From CAXBCP01 sp047638395 (GTDB taxonomy: Bacteria; Pseudomonadota; Alphaproteobacteria; MPNO01; UBA830): a stretch of 64,000 bases of DNA. A model generated the notes under the pieces. The model did not search any database. It had not been told where the DNA came from and worked only from the letters and a program-made list of their open reading frames with translations. This document shows, piece after piece, positions 7,883 through 16,097 of this stretch. The position numbers were made by a program, and so were the translations under genes. The stretch covers positions 1-64,000 of the forward strand of contig JBLIMV010000010.1 in NCBI GenBank assembly GCA_047638395.1, given 5' to 3'. Numbering within the stretch: the first letter of the stretch is position 1; every line of letters begins with the position of its first letter.

Positions 7883-8800
7883 CTAATCCGGGCGCTGAAG
7901 CCCTGCGACATCCTCATACCGGAGACGCGTGTTGACGCTGGGGCCGCCCAGCCCCTCCAGCTCGAACGGGTGATTCTGGAAATCCTCACCGGCGAGGTGG
8001 ATGACCCCGATCGGCTGATAGGGCGCATGCGGTTCCACCAGGATATTCCGGTTGCGGTCGATCTTCGGGGCTGCATGCGCACAGAACCAGTTGCACCAGG
8101 CCGGTAGAAACGTCGCGGGCGCCCGGTCACCGAACACCACGTAATTCATTGCCGTCTGTTCGATCAGTTTGAAATAGAGATTGGGCCAGCCTTTGCGCGC
8201 GCGCAGTGTGCGGCGCGACAATGCCCGCTGGATCGCGGCCGCCCATAGACCCCAGTGCGGGGCGTCCGCGGGTAGGGCAAAGACACCGCAATTGAGGATC
8301 GGATTGCGGCCCAGCCGGTCGGCAACCTTCCAGCCATAGGACCACTCAAAACTCCGGTAGTTTTGCGTGCGCCGGTAGCGCCGCGGGCGTTTGTAGAGCG
8401 TGTTGTAGGACCGGTCTACCTGGGGAGTGATTGCCAGTTTCCCGTCAGCCGCCGCGGCGAGATAGATGTCGATTGCCGACCAGTCCTGAACCCAGGCGTC
8501 GGAATCGATATGCAGATAGATATCGTGGCCCGGGAAGTATTTCGGCAGGAACGGTCGGGCCAGCAAGGCGCGGAAATGCGCCGGCGTATTCATGGATGCC
8601 GGCATATCGAAATCCCAGCCCGGCTCGGCAATCGTGGCGCCCTGACCCGCCAGCCAGTCCCGCTGATCGGCAGTCAGACCGACGTCGAGGATCGATATGG
8701 ATATGTCGGCGCCCTGCGGCTTGTCCCTGATGGACAGGACGAGCCCTTTCATCAGGTCGAAATAGGCCGCGTCCGAGGCGGAGACGATCGTCGCGGTCAC
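7883..8800 (-). CDS. GT8-like family glycosyltransferase
   Basis: 305 aa. An N-terminal Rossmann-like nucleotide-sugar region (MTATIVSASDAAYFDLMKGL) leads to the DxD-type motif HIDSDAWVQDW that would bind Mn2+ and the sugar nucleotide, and later NCGVFALPAD, typical of GT-A enzymes of the GT8 type. The C-terminal HLAGEDFQNHPF resembles the His-containing strand of that family. No signal peptide is present, so it is probably cytoplasmic. Acceptor and donor cannot be inferred; no other polysaccharide genes are adjacent. The start lies 7 bp from the stop of the dienelactone hydrolase gene upstream, suggesting one transcript. Confidence 0.75.
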   Translation of the reverse strand: MTATIVSASDAAYFDLMKGLVLSIRDKPQGADISISILDVGLTADQRDWLAGQGATIAEPGWDFDMPASMNTPAHFRALLARPFLPKYFPGHDIYLHIDSDAWVQDWSAIDIYLAAAADGKLAITPQVDRSYNTLYKRPRRYRRTQNYRSFEWSYGWKVADRLGRNPILNCGVFALPADAPHWGLWAAAIQRALSRRTLRARKGWPNLYFKLIEQTAMNYVVFGDRAPATFLPAWCNWFCAHAAPKIDRNRNILVEPHAPYQPIGVIHLAGEDFQNHPFELEGLGGPSVNTRLRYEDVAGLQRPD

Positions 8801-8807
8801 GCTGTTG

Positions 8808-9533
8808 CTATTCCGTGGCCGTTAAGGAGGCCGGGTCCGCGGCGAGATAGCGTTCGAAGAACGTAACCGATAAATCGAGCGCCCGTTCGGCATCGGGGGC
8901 CGAGTAGGGTATGCCGCCCTTGCGCGCAAACGCGTGCTGTGCGCCTGGATATTTATGGATCGCCACCAGCGGGTTGGCGCCGAGGATGCGTTCCAGCATG
9001 TCGTTGACCGGCGGTTGAACCCATTCGTCGTTCAGTGCCATGTGCAGCATGAACGGTCGGTGCAGGTTGGGCGCTTCACGGATGTGGTGCTCAATATAGG
9101 TACCGTAATAGGCGACCGCGCAATCAATATCGGTGCGACAGCACAGCAGGTAACAGAGTTTGCCGCCGAGGCAGTATCCGACCGCGCCGGTCTTTACACC
9201 GCCGGCGTAATTGCTGAGAAAGGCGACGGTCTCGTCCATGTCCTGGACGCCGTAATCGTAATCGAACTGGTAATACAGGTCGAACGCCTTCGGAATGTCG
9301 TCTGCATTCGAATCCGACAGCACCACGCCTGGTTCCTGGCGCCAGAACAGGTCCGGCACCAGGCAGACGAAACCCGCCTCGGCGAATTCATGTGCGTGGT
9401 GTTTCATCGTGTCGTTGACGCCCCAGATCTCCATGATCGCGACAACGGCGCCCTTGATCGGCCCGTCCGGTGTCGCGACATAAGCCTGCATGTCGCCATC
9501 GGATAGCGGAACGGTGACCCATTCGGTTTTCAT
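8808..9533 (-). CDS. Dienelactone hydrolase family protein
   Basis: 241 aa from the ATG at 9533, chosen because GAGGGA precedes it; an in-frame ATG at 9563 would overlap the upstream gene. Alpha/beta-hydrolase fold with the carboxymethylenebutenolidase-type nucleophile elbow GAVGYCLGGKLCYLL, where Cys replaces the usual Ser. The His is in PGAQHAFARKG and the likely acid is in ALNDEWVQPPV. Classical members hydrolyse dienelactone in chlorocatechol breakdown, but many are general esterases. It sits between the DUF1330 gene and the glycosyltransferase on the same strand. Confidence 0.9.
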   Translation of the reverse strand: MKTEWVTVPLSDGDMQAYVATPDGPIKGAVVAIMEIWGVNDTMKHHAHEFAEAGFVCLVPDLFWRQEPGVVLSDSNADDIPKAFDLYYQFDYDYGVQDMDETVAFLSNYAGGVKTGAVGYCLGGKLCYLLCCRTDIDCAVAYYGTYIEHHIREAPNLHRPFMLHMALNDEWVQPPVNDMLERILGANPLVAIHKYPGAQHAFARKGGIPYSAPDAERALDLSVTFFERYLAADPASLTATE

Positions 9534-9546
9534 ACCGCTGGTTCCC

Positions 9547-9834
9547 TCAATTACCTTCGACAACTATCATGTTGAAATCAGCGGCGCCTTCGCGCTTCAC
9601 CTTGGCCGCCTGATATTCGGGGGAGTTGTACATTGCCTTCGCATCCTCGACGCTGTCGAACTTGACCACGACGATACGGTGCGGTTGCCAGTTGCCTTCC
9701 ATAATTTCGGCTGCACCGCCACGGGTTAGGAACTCGCCGCCATATTTTTTAATCGCGTCCGGGGCGAGCGCGCCGTATTCGCCATAGGCGTCGGCGTCGA
9801 AGACTTCGGCGTTCGTGATGATGTATCCGGGCAT
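9547..9834 (-). CDS. DUF1330 domain-containing protein
   Basis: 95 aa from the ATG at 9834 (AGGAAGG 8 bp upstream); the longer frame to 9873 lacks a ribosome site. It is a small ferredoxin-like-fold (dimeric alpha/beta barrel) protein. Family hallmarks are MPGYIITNAEVFDADAYGEY, a Gly-Gly-x-Phe-Leu-x-Arg-Gly segment (GGEFLTRGGAAEIMEG) and VVVKFDSVEDAKAMYNSPEY. No biochemical role is established for DUF1330. It ends 14 bp before the dienelactone hydrolase start and is probably in the same operon. Confidence 0.92.
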   Translation of the reverse strand: MPGYIITNAEVFDADAYGEYGALAPDAIKKYGGEFLTRGGAAEIMEGNWQPHRIVVVKFDSVEDAKAMYNSPEYQAAKVKREGAADFNMIVVEGN

Positions 9835-9957
9835 ACCGCGATCCTTCCTGATGATGAAGGCATCACCATACAATTGCGGAGAGGCCGAGCAAAGGGGGGG
9901 CAGCGGAAAGGCGCACGATCGGCGTCCGGGTTCCCATACCCCGGTGAGCTCAGCGTT

Positions 9958-10158
9958 TTAGTAGCGGATCCCTGCGAGCCTGATGTCGTCATGAACCCAG
10001 TTGGCAACCGTCCCGTCGTTGTCAGGCAGTGCATTCGGTCGTTCGACCAGGGTCGTTACATGAGCATGGGCGCCGGGCAGCGGCGCGACCGTAAAGTGCA
10101 TGCCATGCGCTATCGCGAAAACGAAGGCACCAATCAGGGCGTAGAGGTATGGCGGCAT
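9958..10158 (-). CDS. Small hypothetical exported or membrane protein
   Basis: 66 aa. An N-terminal hydrophobic segment (YLYALIGAFVFAIAHGMHFTVA) could be a signal anchor; the remainder is short, with several His residues. It begins 28 bp after the 170-aa hypothetical upstream on the same strand, so the two are probably co-transcribed. No family recognised. The short length and the lack of a strong ribosome site keep confidence modest. Confidence 0.45.
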   Translation of the reverse strand: MPPYLYALIGAFVFAIAHGMHFTVAPLPGAHAHVTTLVERPNALPDNDGTVANWVHDDIRLAGIRY

Positions 10159-10185
10159 GACCTGTCGCCGTGCCCGATTGCCGAC

Positions 10186-10698
10186 CTAGGCCAATACCCG
10201 AATGCTTTCGGGCGGCACGAACCGCTCAACCGGTGTCGCCAGCGCAAGTAACCCGAGGACGTCGCTGTCAGTAGCGATCTCCGAAGAGGGGCTATGGGTT
10301 GCATAGACATCGACGATATTACGGGCGGAGTCGGGGCCGCCGAGCGACCAGTCCAACCGAGCGAGCGTCCGGCTCTCAACCCAGCTGTCCTCGACGCCCG
10401 GCGGCCGCCACCCGTAGACCAGCGCAGCGATGCGCCCGTCATCCAGTTCGAATGCGAGTCCGGAATCGTCTACCGCGGTCTCTACCGCGGAAAAAAGTTC
10501 GTGTGATTTCATCGTGCCGGGAAGCGTCTCGAATGTGAAAACGCTCAGCCGGACATTGACGGCATGCAACAGCCGCAGAACCCGTCGCAATGATTTATGC
10601 GCCGGCAGTTCTGCTTCCGGTCCGACCGCAGACAGGCCCGGGAGGCCGTTCATCGGGCGGGTTGCGTGAATCTGGTTCAGGTTCATGTCGACGTGCAT
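10186..10698 (-). CDS. Hypothetical protein, 170 aa
   Basis: No recognisable family. The sequence is soluble and acidic, without signal peptide or membrane helices, and has a plausible alternating strand/helix pattern (RRVLRLLHAVNVRLSVFTFE; SGLAFELDDGRIAALVYGW). An ATG at codon 5 is an alternative start. Codon choice resembles the neighbours and the frame is uninterrupted, which supports a real gene. It is followed after 28 bp by a 66-aa exported-type ORF. Confidence 0.55.
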   Translation of the reverse strand: MHVDMNLNQIHATRPMNGLPGLSAVGPEAELPAHKSLRRVLRLLHAVNVRLSVFTFETLPGTMKSHELFSAVETAVDDSGLAFELDDGRIAALVYGWRPPGVEDSWVESRTLARLDWSLGGPDSARNIVDVYATHSPSSEIATDSDVLGLLALATPVERFVPPESIRVLA

Positions 10699-11031
10699 CT
10701 TGCTACCCCTTCTTCCGGCGCACCCGTCGTTACGGTGCGCATCGGTTGTGATGTCATGTGTGCAGACGCCCGGCGGCGCGAAGTCTGATGTGCACCGGCC
10801 TACCCGGGCATCTGCGAACTCAGAAACACTATCCTTAAAGGAGCGCCCCAGCTCGAATCATAGCTGTGACAATTTTAGGACATTCACATCCTGTTAACTT
10901 TTATTAACGCGTATTGACGTATAGTCTGGTTATGGCGCTTTAGGCATAGGCGCCGTGTAAGACGTAGTTCGTCGGCAAGAGCGGGGCCGGCGGCTGCGAA
11001 GGGTTGGTTCCGCAAAGGGTAGGACGACGAC
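10699..11031. other. Intergenic region between divergent genes
   Basis: 333 bp with no convincing ORF on either strand. It should hold the promoters of the minus-strand hypothetical and of the lipoprotein/two-component group. A TTGACG at 10914-10919 is a possible -35 element for rightward transcription, but no good -10 follows at 16-18 bp. I see no clear operator or structured RNA. Confidence 0.4.
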
Positions 11032-11568
11032 ATGCGAATGTTGATCGCCAGAGCTAAAGGCGTGATCTGTGCATCTGCGATATTGACGATGGTTTCCGGC
11101 TGCGTACTGGTTGAACAGATCGGTGCATTAAGGTCGAATGACAACCAGGCGTCGGTACCGACAGTTAGTTAACTGCGGTCTCAGGTAGACTGGGCGGACC
11201 CGGAAGACCTGGCGACCGCTGAATCCAGAACTAAAGCCAAACGAAAAAATGTCGGCGATGCCAATGTGCCGCGACCCAAGATCAAACCCGAAATTGTCGA
11301 TCCGAAATCGCTGGTCGGTCTCGACAAAATGGCGATCGAGCAGATGCTCGGCGCACCGCAGCACATCACGCTTGCGCAGCCGGCGACAGTCTGGGCCTGG
11401 GAACAGGACGGCTGTCGGATGCGGTTGTTCTTTTATCCAGACCTCGCTGCGCAAAAATTCCGCGCACTGACGTTTGAAATAAGTGCCGAGCAGCCGAAGA
11501 AAAATGCCATGTTGATTGAAACCTGCGCCAGCCGGATTAAATGGGCCAATGCCGAGACGTCTCGCTAA
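11032..11568 (+). pseudogene. Lipoprotein gene interrupted by an in-frame TAA, upstream of a two-component system
   Basis: Frame from the ATG at 11032 encodes a lipoprotein signal peptide (AILTMVSGC, lipobox Cys) and runs to a TAA at 11170-11172. The same frame then continues open to 11568 and encodes the main domain (SLVGLDKMAIEQMLGAPQHI...TVWAWEQDGCRMRLFFYPDL). That domain resembles outer-membrane lipoproteins of alphaproteobacteria carrying a SmpA/OmlA-like motif (G...MLG.P.....W.Y....C.L.LF.Y). Replacing the TAA by a sense codon restores one protein of about 178 residues. Without readthrough, the downstream half would need an internal start such as GTG 11266 and would stay cytoplasmic. 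It ends 7 bp before the response regulator. Nonsense mutation, assembly error or recoding are all possible. Confidence 0.75.
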
Positions 11569-11575
11569 AAGAAGT

Positions 11576-12313
11576 ATGGAATCGCCGCGTATTCTGATCG
11601 CGGATGACGACCCCCTATTCCGGGAATCCCTGTCGGGGAATCTTCTCGATTCCGGCTATGACATTGAGGGTTTCGCCGATGGAGACGCGATCCTTGACTG
11701 GTTTGCGCAGGGGCATGGCGGGGATCTGATCCTGCTTGACTGGAAAATACCCAAGGTAAACGGGATAGAGGTGCTTCGCCGCCTCCGCGAGCGCGGTTGT
11801 GATATCCCGGTGATCTTTCTGACCGTGCTCACCGATCAGTTTTATGAGGAGGCGGCCCTTCATGGCGGTGCCGTTGATTTTGTCGAAAAATCACGCAGTT
11901 TTTCGATCCTGGCCAAGCGCATAGAGCTGACGTTGCAGGGGCCGAAGCAGCAACGCGACGATGCACCACTGCCGCCAGTCGATATGACAGAGGATGTCGC
12001 CGTCGGCCTGTTGCAGCTTGCCGTCACCACTGGTCGGGCAAAATGGGGCAAAAACGAGGTGCCGCTGAGTTTTACCGAGTTCCGCATGGTGCATTGCCTT
12101 GCCAGCCGCGCCGGGCACGACATCGGCTACCGTGAACTGTACGATATGGTCCACGGCAAGGGCTTCGTTGCCGGTCCGGGGGCGGACGGGTACCGGTCGA
12201 ACGTCCGCACGTTCATCAAGCGCATCCGGCGGAAGTTCAAGGAAATCGATTCCGATTTCGACGGGATCGAAAACTACCCCGGCTTTGGCTATCGGTGGCG
12301 CCCAGATGACTAA
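11576..12313 (+). CDS. Response regulator with receiver and winged-helix DNA-binding domains (ChvI-like)
   Basis: 245 aa from the ATG at 11576. Receiver domain about residues 4-118: acidic pocket ADDDPL, phospho-acceptor Asp in LILLDWKIPKVNG, Thr in VIFLTVLTD, Lys in DFVEKS. An OmpR/PhoB-type winged helix occupies about 150-243 (LSFTEFRMVHCLASRAG...GYRSNVRTFIKRIRRKFKEID...NYPGFGYRW). The DNA-binding part closely resembles alphaproteobacterial ChvI (ELYDMVHGKGFVAGPG). The gene overlaps the histidine kinase by 8 bp, so the two are translated together and form a pair. Targets cannot be told; the adjacent lipoprotein is a candidate. Confidence 0.93.
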   Translation: MESPRILIADDDPLFRESLSGNLLDSGYDIEGFADGDAILDWFAQGHGGDLILLDWKIPKVNGIEVLRRLRERGCDIPVIFLTVLTDQFYEEAALHGGAVDFVEKSRSFSILAKRIELTLQGPKQQRDDAPLPPVDMTEDVAVGLLQLAVTTGRAKWGKNEVPLSFTEFRMVHCLASRAGHDIGYRELYDMVHGKGFVAGPGADGYRSNVRTFIKRIRRKFKEIDSDFDGIENYPGFGYRWRPDD

Positions 12314-13823
12314 AACGGTGCTGTCGCATCGGATTTCCACGCTGCATCGTTCTTTTTCAGTACGTCTGGTGCTGCTTGTCGTGATTTTTATTGCTGTCCC
12401 GATCATTGTCTATTCCGAATTCCGGGATGCGGATGCCGAGAAGGTGGAGCTGCTTCAGCAGAATACCAAGGCCGAGGGCCAGCTTATTGCGACGGCGTTG
12501 ACACCAATGCTGCGCGCCTTCAATGGCGGTAATGCTGACCTGATCGCCAAGGAAGTATTGCGGATCACGCGCCGCGGGACCGTGGTGCGGGTGATGCTGC
12601 GGCCGAAGGCATTGGGCGAGGATGCGGGGCTGTTTATTGTCGCTGCCGCACCGCCGCTGCCGGCGAGCAAGCTGGATGCGGAGCGTGAAAGACTGTTTCA
12701 TGCGGGCGGCTTGGCAAAGATCGGTGCCGAGTGCGGGCCGGTCCCGGACGAGGCGCGGCGCTACACAAACGTTTCGGGGGCGGAGGAGGTTCTGACGTCC
12801 CTGGTACCGGTGATGTCGCTACAGGGCTGCTGGATCGTCCTGGTGTCCAAGTCGGCAGACCGGGTGCTGCGTTCGTCGCTGGGACGGCCCTACTGGAAAT
12901 CGGCGGAAGTGCGCATCGCGGCGGCTATTTATCTGCTGTTTGCCTTGTTGATCCTGTGGATGTTTCTTGATATCTGGGGGAATCTGCGCCGTTTCGCCCG
13001 CCTGGCCCATGATATCCGGACCGGCAATGCCGGAGGGCTGTCCTTTGAACATCAGAACCGCGTGCCGGAGATTTCAGGTATCGCGACCGAGTTTGACCGT
13101 CTGGTCCTTGGCCTGCGCGCATCTGCCAGGTCGATCCGGGAGGCAGCCGAGGAAAATGCACATGCCCTGAAGGGCCCGCTTGCGGTGATCGCCCAATCAG
13201 TCGAACCATTGCGGAAGATGACCGGTGAGGGGCAGGAAGCGGGGCGGGCGCTCGCCCGCATCGAGCGGTCGACCGAACGACTGGACAGGCTGGTCAGTGC
13301 GTCGCGTCAGCTCGATAACGCGACGGCGGAACTGATGGAAGCACCAGAACAAAGGATCGATCTCAGCAAACTGATCCGGTCTCTTTCAGACTCTTTCGCC
13401 CGGAATAATGAACCGCTGGTACTGGCGTTTGCGCAGGACATCGAGGATGGCATCGTCGCCTGGGGCAGCGATGTCCTGTTTGAGACCGTGATTGAGAACG
13501 TGCTGGAAAATGCGGTGAGCTATTCGCCGCGCGGTGGCACGGTGTCGGTGAGCCTGCGGCGCGACCACAGCGTGGCGCTGATGACAGTCGCGGATGAAGG
13601 CCCCGGCGTTGATCCCGGTGACCTGGAGCGTATCTTCGAGCGCTATTTCACGGATCGCCCAACCATTCATCTGATTGCGAATGGTGAAGAAATCTCGACC
13701 CATTACGGGATCGGGCTGTGGATCGTGCGCCGCAACCTGGAAGCGCTGGGCGGCAGCGTCGAAGCACGCAATCTTCCCGATGCCGGGTTCGAGGTGACGC
13801 TGCGGATACCGCTCGCACCGTGA
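12306..13823 (+). CDS. Membrane sensor histidine kinase paired with the upstream regulator
   Basis: 505 aa from the ATG at 12306, inside the regulator's last codons. Membrane helix 1 is near residues 19-36 (VRLVLLVVIFIAVPIIVY). A periplasmic sensor of about 165 residues follows, then membrane helix 2 (AAIYLLFALLILWMFLDIW). The phospho-acceptor box is NAHALKGPLAVIAQS, PhoQ-like (HSLKTPL) rather than HExxN. The ATPase domain shows the N box ENVLENAVSYSP, DEGPGVDPGDLERIF and HYGIGLWIVRRNLEALGG. The acidic residue usually following the His and the Thr/Asn four residues later are replaced by Ala and Gly, which in HisKA kinases may weaken phosphatase activity. Confidence 0.9.
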   Translation: MTKTVLSHRISTLHRSFSVRLVLLVVIFIAVPIIVYSEFRDADAEKVELLQQNTKAEGQLIATALTPMLRAFNGGNADLIAKEVLRITRRGTVVRVMLRPKALGEDAGLFIVAAAPPLPASKLDAERERLFHAGGLAKIGAECGPVPDEARRYTNVSGAEEVLTSLVPVMSLQGCWIVLVSKSADRVLRSSLGRPYWKSAEVRIAAAIYLLFALLILWMFLDIWGNLRRFARLAHDIRTGNAGGLSFEHQNRVPEISGIATEFDRLVLGLRASARSIREAAEENAHALKGPLAVIAQSVEPLRKMTGEGQEAGRALARIERSTERLDRLVSASRQLDNATAELMEAPEQRIDLSKLIRSLSDSFARNNEPLVLAFAQDIEDGIVAWGSDVLFETVIENVLENAVSYSPRGGTVSVSLRRDHSVALMTVADEGPGVDPGDLERIFERYFTDRPTIHLIANGEEISTHYGIGLWIVRRNLEALGGSVEARNLPDAGFEVTLRIPLAP

Positions 13824-13853
13824 ATGTCGTTATTCGGGATTAAATTCCCGATC

Positions 13854-13988
13854 TTAGATTCCCGGTATCGTTTCTTTTAGTGCCGGTGCCAGCTTGCCAA
13901 GCAATGAATCCGGCCAGGGCAGGGCGAGCAGACCGTCAAACACGAACCAGCAGAACACGGCGAGGCCCGCTGAAACCGATACGGACAG
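13854..13988 (-). pseudogene. Possible 3' remnant of a transporter (TctB-like) gene
   Basis: On the minus strand a 44-codon open stretch ending in TAA at 13854-13856 reads like the C-terminus of a TctB-type small permease: a hydrophobic helix (SAGLAVFCWFVFDGLLALPW) followed by PDSLLGKLAPALKETIPGI. It is preceded in frame by TGA at 13989-13991 and has no start codon or ribosome site. Sequence further upstream is not clearly coding. I take it as a degraded gene end lying between the histidine kinase and the terminator at 14083. The rest of this 306-bp gap shows nothing else. Confidence 0.35.
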
Positions 13989-14082
13989 TCATAGGCTCAC
14001 ATGGGGTAGGGACTTCCCGAGCTCGACGCGATGCCGGCGCCGGCGCTGGAAGCGATGGCGGAGATGAGTCAGTAGGAAAACA

Positions 14083-14111
14083 AAAAAGGCGGGTCCAAGA
14101 CCCGCCTTTTT
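14083..14111. terminator. Rho-independent terminator, bidirectional
   Basis: Perfect 12-bp inverted repeat (aaaaaggcgggt / acccgccttttt) with a 5-base loop (ccaag). The GC core is followed by a T run on both strands. It lies 18 bp past the stop of the minus-strand cupin gene at 14130. Confidence 0.9.
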
Positions 14112-14129
14112 AACTATCGACGCTTTGGA

Positions 14130-14741
14130 TCAGTGATCTTCGCGTGTATCCGGCAACCAGCCGGGGCCGGCCAGCATCGGCTCCAGATCGCCCTCGTAAT
14201 CGGGGGCATTCTCGACCTGTTCGAGCCAGTTCAGGCCCATCGCCTTGAAGATGCGGTTGGTGATGACGATCAGACGCGCTTCGTATTCGGGATCCGAATT
14301 AAAGTGCTGCTGGATGCAATAGGCGGGCACGAAGATGAAATCGCCGCGCTCCCATTCGAATTTGCGCGGCTCGTCCTTCCACGACCAGTGGAATTCAGTA
14401 TCGACTTCGAACTCGACGTCCCAGTGCAGGTCGTATCCGGTGCCTTCGGCGACGAACAGAATCTGTTCGGCGAGGATGCGGCGTTTGCCGGTATGACTGT
14501 CGGGCTTGATGAACTGCATATAGGCATCGACGCAATTTTCGGTCGTGTCCTGGTTTTCATGAACCAGGTGCTTGATCAGCCCGTCCGGTGAATTTTCGAA
14601 TGGCATGTCTTTGGGTTTCACGACCGAAAGCCGGTTGCGATACGTTTTGCGGAACTCGGCGGATTCTTCCAGCTCTTCGCGGTACCAATCGGCCGAATTA
14701 TCGGCGCCCATATGGGCTCTGTCTTTTTCGTGTGTTGTCAT
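14130..14741 (-). CDS. Cupin-domain protein
   Basis: 203 aa. The second half forms one cupin barrel: KRRILAEQILFVAEGTGYDLHW (motif 1 region), an acidic strand, then WERGDFIFVPAYCIQQHFNS (motif 2, with its metal-binding His). The N-terminus is charged and helical. The layout (AEGTGYD, GDFIFVPAYC, QQHFN) mirrors the two tandem cupins upstream (SGKGYDIHDG, GDVIIVENGC, HQHFN), so the three are likely distant paralogs. Substrate unknown; related cupins in such neighbourhoods include dioxygenases and small-molecule-binding proteins. It starts 40 bp after the neighbouring cupin gene and ends before a strong terminator. Confidence 0.82.
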   Translation of the reverse strand: MTTHEKDRAHMGADNSADWYREELEESAEFRKTYRNRLSVVKPKDMPFENSPDGLIKHLVHENQDTTENCVDAYMQFIKPDSHTGKRRILAEQILFVAEGTGYDLHWDVEFEVDTEFHWSWKDEPRKFEWERGDFIFVPAYCIQQHFNSDPEYEARLIVITNRIFKAMGLNWLEQVENAPDYEGDLEPMLAGPGWLPDTREDH

Positions 14742-14781
14742 TTTTCTTTTCCTGAATTCTTTTGCGCGATGGGGCTGGGAC

Positions 14782-15384
14782 CTACAGGTCCGTCGGCGGC
14801 TCCCAGTGTTCCCAGCCCGGTGCGGGTTCCTTCGGCGGGTATTCCGCGACCTTCTGGAACAGCATGTGCATGAACAGGAACAGCGGCTTGGCTTTCATCA
14901 CCAGCGAGACAAGGTCCTCTTCGTCGGACGCGTTGAAATGCTGATGCACGCAGCCGTTTTCGACGATGATGACGTCGCCGGCTTCGTAATCGACGCGCTT
15001 GCCGTCATGAATATCGTAGCCCTTGCCCGACAGAATGTAGAACAGGGCCGAGTTCATATGGCCGTGGCGCTGGCCGGTACCGCCCGGCGCGATGACCGAG
15101 ATATGTGTCTCGATCGACTGCGCGATATCGGTACGCTGCGGGTTGATGATCGGCTTGTCGAAAAACTGCGGTCCGCCTTTCCAGGCCCAGTCCTTGGATT
15201 TGTATATCCGCGGCTGATCCATCAGGCCCTGCTGCAACTCGCCATAGGTCCCTTCGAGCGCGCGCACGAACGTGCGCTTTTTCTGCCAGCGCTCCCAGAC
15301 CACTTCTTTCGGCTGATTGTGTCCCGGGCCTGCATCGGCCTCGGTTACTTCGACACTGCCGCCATTATCCGGCTTTTCTGCCAT
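14782..15384 (-). CDS. Cupin-domain protein, tandem copy A
   Basis: 200 aa. A helical N-terminal part (VVWERWQKKRTFVRALEGTY) leads to a cupin barrel with motif 1 GQRHGHMNSALFYILSGKGY (two His) and motif 2 GDVIIVENGCVHQHFN (His). These supply a likely three-His metal site. It differs from copy B at about 18 of 200 positions by my count, mostly at the two ends, while the barrel core is nearly unchanged. It has its own promoter (15417-15445). A CTCCTT complement just before the start gives a strong ribosome-binding site (AAGGAG). Function unknown. Confidence 0.87.
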   Translation of the reverse strand: MAEKPDNGGSVEVTEADAGPGHNQPKEVVWERWQKKRTFVRALEGTYGELQQGLMDQPRIYKSKDWAWKGGPQFFDKPIINPQRTDIAQSIETHISVIAPGGTGQRHGHMNSALFYILSGKGYDIHDGKRVDYEAGDVIIVENGCVHQHFNASDEEDLVSLVMKAKPLFLFMHMLFQKVAEYPPKEPAPGWEHWEPPTDL

Positions 15385-15416
15385 GTGAATTTTCTCCTTA
15401 TTATCTGTTGCGGTGA

Positions 15417-15445
15417 AGCATAGAACCGCAATGCTTAGAGGTCAA
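15417..15445 (-). promoter_or_regulatory. Sigma-70-type promoter of cupin copy A
   Basis: On the minus strand TTGACC (15445-15440) and TATGCT (15422-15417) are separated by exactly 17 bp, 33 bp before the start codon at 15384. The same two hexamers at the same spacing precede copy B although the spacer sequence differs, which supports function. Confidence 0.75.
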
Positions 15446-15463
15446 AGTAATGGGGCCGAAACC

Positions 15464-16066
15464 CTACAGATCGGTTGGCGGTTCCCAGTGTTCCTGTCCG
15501 GGGGGCAGTGTCTTGGGCGGGTATGCGGCGATCTTCTGAAACAGCATGTGCATGAATAGGAAAAGCGGCTTGGCCTTCATCACCAGCGAGACGAGATCTT
15601 CTTCGTCGGAGGCATTGAAATGCTGATGCACGCAGCCGTTTTCGACGATGATCACGTCGCCGGCTTCGTAATCGACCCGCTTGCCGTCATGGATGTCGTA
15701 ACCCTTGCCCGAGATTATATAGAACAGGGCTGAATTCATGTGACCGTGGCGCTGGCCGGTGCCGCCCGGTGCGATGACCGAGATATGGGTTTCGATCGAT
15801 TGCGCGATATCGGTGCGTTGCGGGTTGATGATCGGCTTGTTGAAAAGCGCCGGGCCGCCTTTCCAGGCCCAGTCCCGGGATTTGTATATCCGGGGCTGCT
15901 CCATCAGGCCTTCCTGCAGTTCGCCATAGGTGCCTTCGAGGGCGCGCACAAAGGTGCGCTTTTTCTGCCAGCGTTCCCAGACAACTTCTTTCGGCTGGTT
16001 ATGTCCCGGGCTGGCGTCGGCCTCTGTGATTTCTGGTTCGCCGACGTTATCGGGCTTTTCTGCCAT
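15464..16066 (-). CDS. Cupin-domain protein, tandem copy B
   Basis: 200 aa from the ATG at 16066. The frame is open further upstream to 16507, but that part is antisense to the deacetylase gene and lies beyond the promoter. Same architecture as copy A, including GQRHGHMNSALFYIISGKGY and GDVIIVENGCVHQHFN. Differences cluster in residues 8-19 and in the last 25 residues (QKIAAYPPKTLPPGQEH versus QKVAEYPPKEPAPGWEH). Copy B ends 79 bp before copy A and has its own promoter, so the pair arose by duplication of a whole transcription unit. Function unknown. Confidence 0.87.
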   Translation of the reverse strand: MAEKPDNVGEPEITEADASPGHNQPKEVVWERWQKKRTFVRALEGTYGELQEGLMEQPRIYKSRDWAWKGGPALFNKPIINPQRTDIAQSIETHISVIAPGGTGQRHGHMNSALFYIISGKGYDIHDGKRVDYEAGDVIIVENGCVHQHFNASDEEDLVSLVMKAKPLFLFMHMLFQKIAAYPPKTLPPGQEHWEPPTDL

Positions 16067-16097
16067 ACGTGGGATCTTTCTTGTTTGTCTTTCACGC

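Noticed and set aside
13880..14113. 77-aa plus-strand ORF after the histidine kinase
   Set aside because: It runs into the terminator, has shadow-like composition, and the opposite strand better explains the region as a transporter remnant.
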